From Septoria linicola (taxonomy: Eukaryota > Ascomycota > Dothideomycetes > Mycosphaerellales > Mycosphaerellaceae), in contig CP099424.1 of assembly GCA_024114885.1 (NCBI GenBank), positions 992,001-1,056,000 on the forward strand: a stretch of DNA of 64,000 nt. The letters run 5' to 3'. The notes below the pieces were generated by a model that worked only from the letters and a program-made list of their open reading frames with translations, did not search any database and had not been told where the DNA came from. This document shows, piece by piece, positions 60,534 to 64,000 of the stretch; within the stretch, counting starts at the first letter, position 1; every line of letters starts with the position of its first letter. Both the position numbers and the translations under genes were made by a program.

Positions 60534-61996
60534 TCAAGCGACCTTCAACTGAAACCCGCCGCCTCTCTCCTCCGCCTCTCTCCCCTTGAAGATCGAGCTG
60601 AAATCGACCTCTCCACCCAAGCCAGGCGCTTCGCCTCTCGCCGGCGCATTCGGCGACGCTCTCCTCCTTCGCCTCTCCTGACCAGCCTTGCTGGGGAACG
60701 TTGGAAACATGGCCGTGGGCTTCGGCCTGGGGTTCTCTCTGAAATACTCGTGCTCCAACATCTCCTTCGCCGAAGGTCTTCTCTCTGGATTCAGACTCAA
60801 CAGACTATTCATCAATCCGACTCCAGCATTTGTCAACGTCGGAAACTTCGAGCGAACGATGGAACCTTGCGCTTGACGCGATGCTGCCGAAGGTAAGCGC
60901 AGAGAGCGCGCATTGGGAAGGCGTTTGAACCCTGGCCAGGTCTCTTCTGTGGGTATGCCGCATAGTTCGAAGATCTGTGATGTGTAAAGTCAATAAAGGA
61001 GTAGAGAGGTATCTGCAATCTTTCCAGTCTTTGGTATAGACTGGGTGCTTGACTCACCTTACTGAGCTGTTCTACCTCGTTCTTGCCTTGGAGGAGAGGG
61101 TTTCGCGTAAGAAGCTCGCCGAATATGCAGCCGAGACTCCAGATGTCGACGGAGGAGTCGTAGGTCGTCGTTCCGAGGAGAAGTTCCGGAGAGCGGTACC
61201 AGAGGGTCACGACGAGCTGAGTAAGATTCTTTGGTGCCGGGTCGCCCACGAAGCGCGCCATGCCAAAGTCTGCGAGCTTGATCTCGCCACGATTGTTCAT
61301 CAAAATGTTGCTCGTCTTCAAATCGCGATGAAGAATCCAATGTGTATGCAGGAATTCGACTGCGCTGCCGAGCTGCAGCATAAGAGTTTTCGTTTCGGAA
61401 GGTAGAAAAGGTTCCTCCATTTCTGCTTGGAGTGTCTTCAAATCGTGCTCGAGAAAGTCCATGACCAGGTAGACATCGCCTGCAGTCTCGCCTTGCCCAG
61501 TGACGACTTCACGCAGGTTCACAATATGTCGGTGTTTCGAGGCTTGGAGAGTCTGAATCTCTCGCAGCGCTGTGACTGGAAAGCCGCAGTCTCTGATCAG
61601 ATCCATCTTGAGCTTCTTGATGGCCACAATCTCGCCAGTTGCCTCTTCCTTCGCTCGTGACACGTAGCCATAACTGCCTTCTTCGATGTGATTCAAGCGG
61701 TCAAATCTTTCGACAGATCTGGTGGGCCGCCACGTTGGCGCATGAAAGCGCAACAACTTTCTCTCTTGCGGAGCTTCTGCTTCCTTACTTGCGCCGTCCT
61801 GTGACAGTCTTCTCCTCTTCGTCGGCCGTCCATCTTCATCCTCTGCGTGTCCATTAGCTCTCGCTTCAGCTACTTTCTGTGCTTCTTCCGCTTTGCGCTG
61901 TTTTTCTGCCTTTGAGCGCTTCTTCTCCTCCTTCTCTGCTTTCCTGCGCGCGTCTTCCGCTGCATCCTCTTCCGTGTCTGCCCAACGCGAGACCAT
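60534..61996 (-). CDS. CDK11-like cyclin-dependent kinase (PITSLRE type)
   Basis: Two exons, 61996-61058 and 60974-60534, with an 83-base intron, giving 459 residues. The first 90 residues are a charged Lys/Glu/Arg helix with an NLS-like 'PTKRRRLS'. The kinase domain has 'EEGSYGYV' (P-loop), 'VAIKKL', the cyclin-binding helix 'FPVTALREIQTL', 'HRDLKTSN', 'DFGMAR' and 'TLWYRSPELLLG'. PVTALRE corresponds to PITSLRE of CDK11 rather than PSTAIRE, and the Lys-rich N-terminus also fits. CDK11 pairs with cyclin L in transcription and splicing control. A cyclin L-like gene is at 26.5 kb. The ATG is 164 bases from the divergent NDUFAF7 start. Confidence 0.9.
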
Positions 61997-62160
61997 TGTG
62001 AAATAGTTGTCGTGTAGCTTGTCGGAAATGTGTCGGGAAGAAGTGCTCTAGACTTGTAGAAAGCTTGGACGCGTCTCAAAAGTCAACCATGTCATGGAGC
62101 TGTTTTGTTCTTCTGCCTTCTCACCACGACACATTCAACTCATGATCACCGGAACACACA
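61997..62160. promoter_or_regulatory. Compact bidirectional promoter, CDK11-like and NDUFAF7
   Basis: Only 164 bases separate the divergent start codons, so the two genes must share their core promoter region. No TATA box is seen. Confidence 0.5.
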
Positions 62161-63859
62161 ATGAGGAGCAGCCTGTCAGGAACAGCTCGCCAATTAGGCC
62201 GCAATGTGTCGAGACTGAATGTACAGACATGCCGAAGCGCCGGCGCAAGATGGAGTTCATCAGAAAGTGGCCACAAATGGTCGACACCACTGGCAAAGCA
62301 ATTGGCCGAAGCGATTACAGTATGCTAGCCATAAAACCATGCAAGCTGCGATAGAAACAGGCTAAGAGATGGTAGACGACGGGCCCCATTCCTGTAGCTT
62401 CATACATGCGCCAGGTCCTCACTTCAGATCTGGGAGGATACTACACAGGAGCACTATCCAAAGACCGAGACCAGTTCGGCACGAAAGGAGACTTTGTGAC
62501 ATCGCCGGAGATCAGTCAAATCTTTGGTGAGCTCATCGGAGTGTGGGTTGTGGCAGAATGGATTGCTCAAGGCAAGAAGAGCGAGGGTGTATATCTCATG
62601 GAGGTTGGGCCGGGGAGAGGCACGCTCATGTCTGATATGCTGCGTGTATGTGTTCGAAGATTGGCGAGCAATAGTTCAAGCTGACGTGGATTTAGACGAT
62701 ACGCAATTTTCCAGATCTCGCAAAATCAGTCGAGGCAGTCTACATGATCGAGGCCAGCGAAACACTCCGGCAGGCACAACATAAGCTGCTGTGCGGCGAC
62801 AACCCGTTGACAAAGACGAAGCTGGGCTGGGAGAGTGTCAGTAAGCACTCTTCAGAATTGAAGATTGTCTGGACAGAGGACCACAAATTTGTCCCTCGAG
62901 AAGTGAGCAAGACGCCTTTTATCATCGCCCACGAATTCTTCGACGCGCTCCCCATTCATGTCTTCCAGTCCACAGAGATCCAGCCAGATCAAGCAAAGAC
63001 GATACAGACACCGACAGGCCCGATCGAGAACAAACAAAGATCCCAGGCAGGCCACCAGTGGCGTGAGCTGCTCGTTTCTGCTAAGCCGCCTCACAGGCTA
63101 CAGGAAAGCGAGCCAGAATTCGAGCTATCAATGTCGAGGACGGCGACACCACATTCCATGTATCTTCCTGAAACGTCGCCACGATACAAAGCACTGAAGA
63201 ACACCGACGGGGCTACCATTGAAGTCTCGCCGGAGTCACAATCATACACGCGTGATCTGGCAATCCGTATTGGTGGCTCGAATGCAGACGAGCTCGCGGC
63301 GTATGCGAAGCGAAGAGCCCCAATTCCAGGACGACCGACTGCGGCAGCGCCAGAAGTGCCCATCTCGAAGCCTGCATCATCGGGAGCAGCACTGATCATC
63401 GATTACGGCCCGCCTGACCGCATCCCGATCAACAGTCTGCGCGGTATTCGAGCGCACGAGCTCGTCTCTCCATTCGATAAGCCGGGCGAGACCGATGTGT
63501 CTGCCGACGTCGACTTCCTCGCTCTTGCCGAGACTGCTATCAAGTCATCTCCTGGTACTGAAGTCCATGGTCCCGTCAGCCAAGCCAACTTCCTAAACGC
63601 TATGGGTATCCAAGAAAGAGCAGCGCAATTAGTCAAGAAAGCCATTGACGACGAAAGAGCTGGGAAAGGAGCAAAGGACAAGTCAGAACTGACCGAGATC
63701 GTCAAGCGCGTTGAGTCAGGCTGGAGGAGACTGGTGGACATGAGCCCTCAAGGCATGGGCAGACTATATCATGTTATGGCCATCGTGCCATATACGCCTC
63801 CCAAGGAAGGACAGCCACGGAGACGACCTGTAGGATTTGGCGGCGACATACCCGCTTGA
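62161..63859 (+). CDS. NDUFAF7: Complex I assembly methyltransferase NDUFAF7 (MidA)
   Basis: Three exons, 62161-62319, 62376-62645 and 62696-63859, with introns of 56 and 50 bases, giving 530 residues. The N-terminus (MRSSLSGTARQLGRNVSR) is Arg/Ser-rich without acidic residues, a mitochondrial presequence. Family landmarks are 'TTGPIPVASYMRQVL', 'GGYYT', 'GDFVTSPEISQIFGELIG', the SAM-binding 'LMEVGPGRGTLMSDML', 'HEFFDALPIHVFQ' and 'ALIIDYG'. The enzyme dimethylates an Arg of complex I subunit NDUFS2 and is needed for complex I assembly in the matrix. A polar insert at about 270-350 lengthens the protein relative to the human form. Exon 1 and the phase of both joins are supported by 'AIT' running directly into 'TTGPIP'. 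Confidence 0.92.
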
Positions 63860-63878
63860 TTCTGGCACAAATCCACTT

Positions 63879-63998
63879 CTATGATCCACCATTCACAGCC
63901 ACACCATTTGTCTTGGGCTGCGCTGGCCTCACCATGATCGTCATGACATACTTGCCATCCATCTTCGATAGTTGCATCCTCTGCTCGAACCCACAGCG
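63879..63998 (-). CDS. Possible 3' end of a gene cut by the window edge
   Basis: The minus strand carries an open frame that enters at the edge and ends in TAG at 63881-63879. The visible 39 residues include 'GFEQRMQLSKMDGKYVMTIM' and end in a Gly/Ser tail. The segment reads like the C-terminus of a conserved domain, but it is too short to name. It would be convergent with NDUFAF7, with only 19 bases between the stops. Confidence 0.35.
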   Translation of the reverse strand, partial: RCGFEQRMQLSKMDGKYVMTIMVRPAQPKTNGVAVNGGS

Positions 63999-64000
63999 GG

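Overview
The window is a stretch of nuclear DNA from a filamentous ascomycete (Pezizomycotina). The evidence is short introns of mostly 45-70 bases with GT..AG ends, closely spaced genes on both strands, and a gene set typical of the group: HIR3, a ChAPs/exomer subunit, RPC31, MED17, ISN1, a NACHT NLR, a P450 and a Ser/Thr-rich surface protein. A Dothideomycete (Mycosphaerellales-like) source is my inference; nothing here proves it. I find no virus-like, CRISPR, IS-like or intact transposon sequence. Exon joins were worked out by hand from splice signals, reading phase and family motifs.

Layout. 0.3-6.4 kb: an acidic protein of unknown function, a 66-residue single-span micropeptide and two tandem BTB/POZ paralogues. 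6.7-15.2 kb: a head-to-head pair, a ChAPs (BUD7/BCH1-type) gene and the histone chaperone gene HIR3. 15.4-21.0 kb: a Ser-rich unknown, an intracellular GH13 alpha-amylase and an MFS sugar porter, all on the minus strand. 21.8-27.5 kb: a six-exon nitrilase-family gene divergent from the eIF3 subunit L gene, then a small unknown and a cyclin L-like gene. 28.4-31.3 kb: a 979-residue secreted Ser/Thr-rich repeat protein. 31.9-37.2 kb: MED17 divergent from ISN1, then a cytochrome P450. 37.2-39.2 kb is gene-poor and holds a tRNA-Thr-like sequence. 39.3-45.4 kb: a PA-TM-RING type ubiquitin ligase, a 2.3 kb gene-poor stretch and an eight-exon NCS1 permease. 45.5-52.8 kb: a diverged tandem repeat, a small unknown ORF, RPC31 and a large DEAH helicase with a mitochondrial-looking N-terminus. 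53.4-60.2 kb: an 84-residue hydrophilic protein, a 2.2 kb gene-poor stretch, a secreted PAN-like protein with dibasic sites, and a NACHT NLR. 60.5-64 kb: a CDK11-like kinase divergent from the complex I assembly methyltransferase NDUFAF7, and the edge of another gene.

Most genes are unlinked housekeeping functions: transcription and chromatin (HIR3, MED17, RPC31, cyclin L, CDK11-like), translation (eIF3l), trafficking (ChAPs), nucleotide metabolism (ISN1) and mitochondria (NDUFAF7, probably the helicase). Cyclin L and CDK11-type kinases are known partners, and both are in this window about 33 kb apart. The accessory layer is the surface and secreted proteins, the P450, the NCS1 permease, the amylase/porter pair and the NLR. 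The most interesting item is the NLR. Its short first exon encodes a Gly/Asn-rich segment resembling the HET-s type amyloid signalling motif, directly ahead of the NACHT module.
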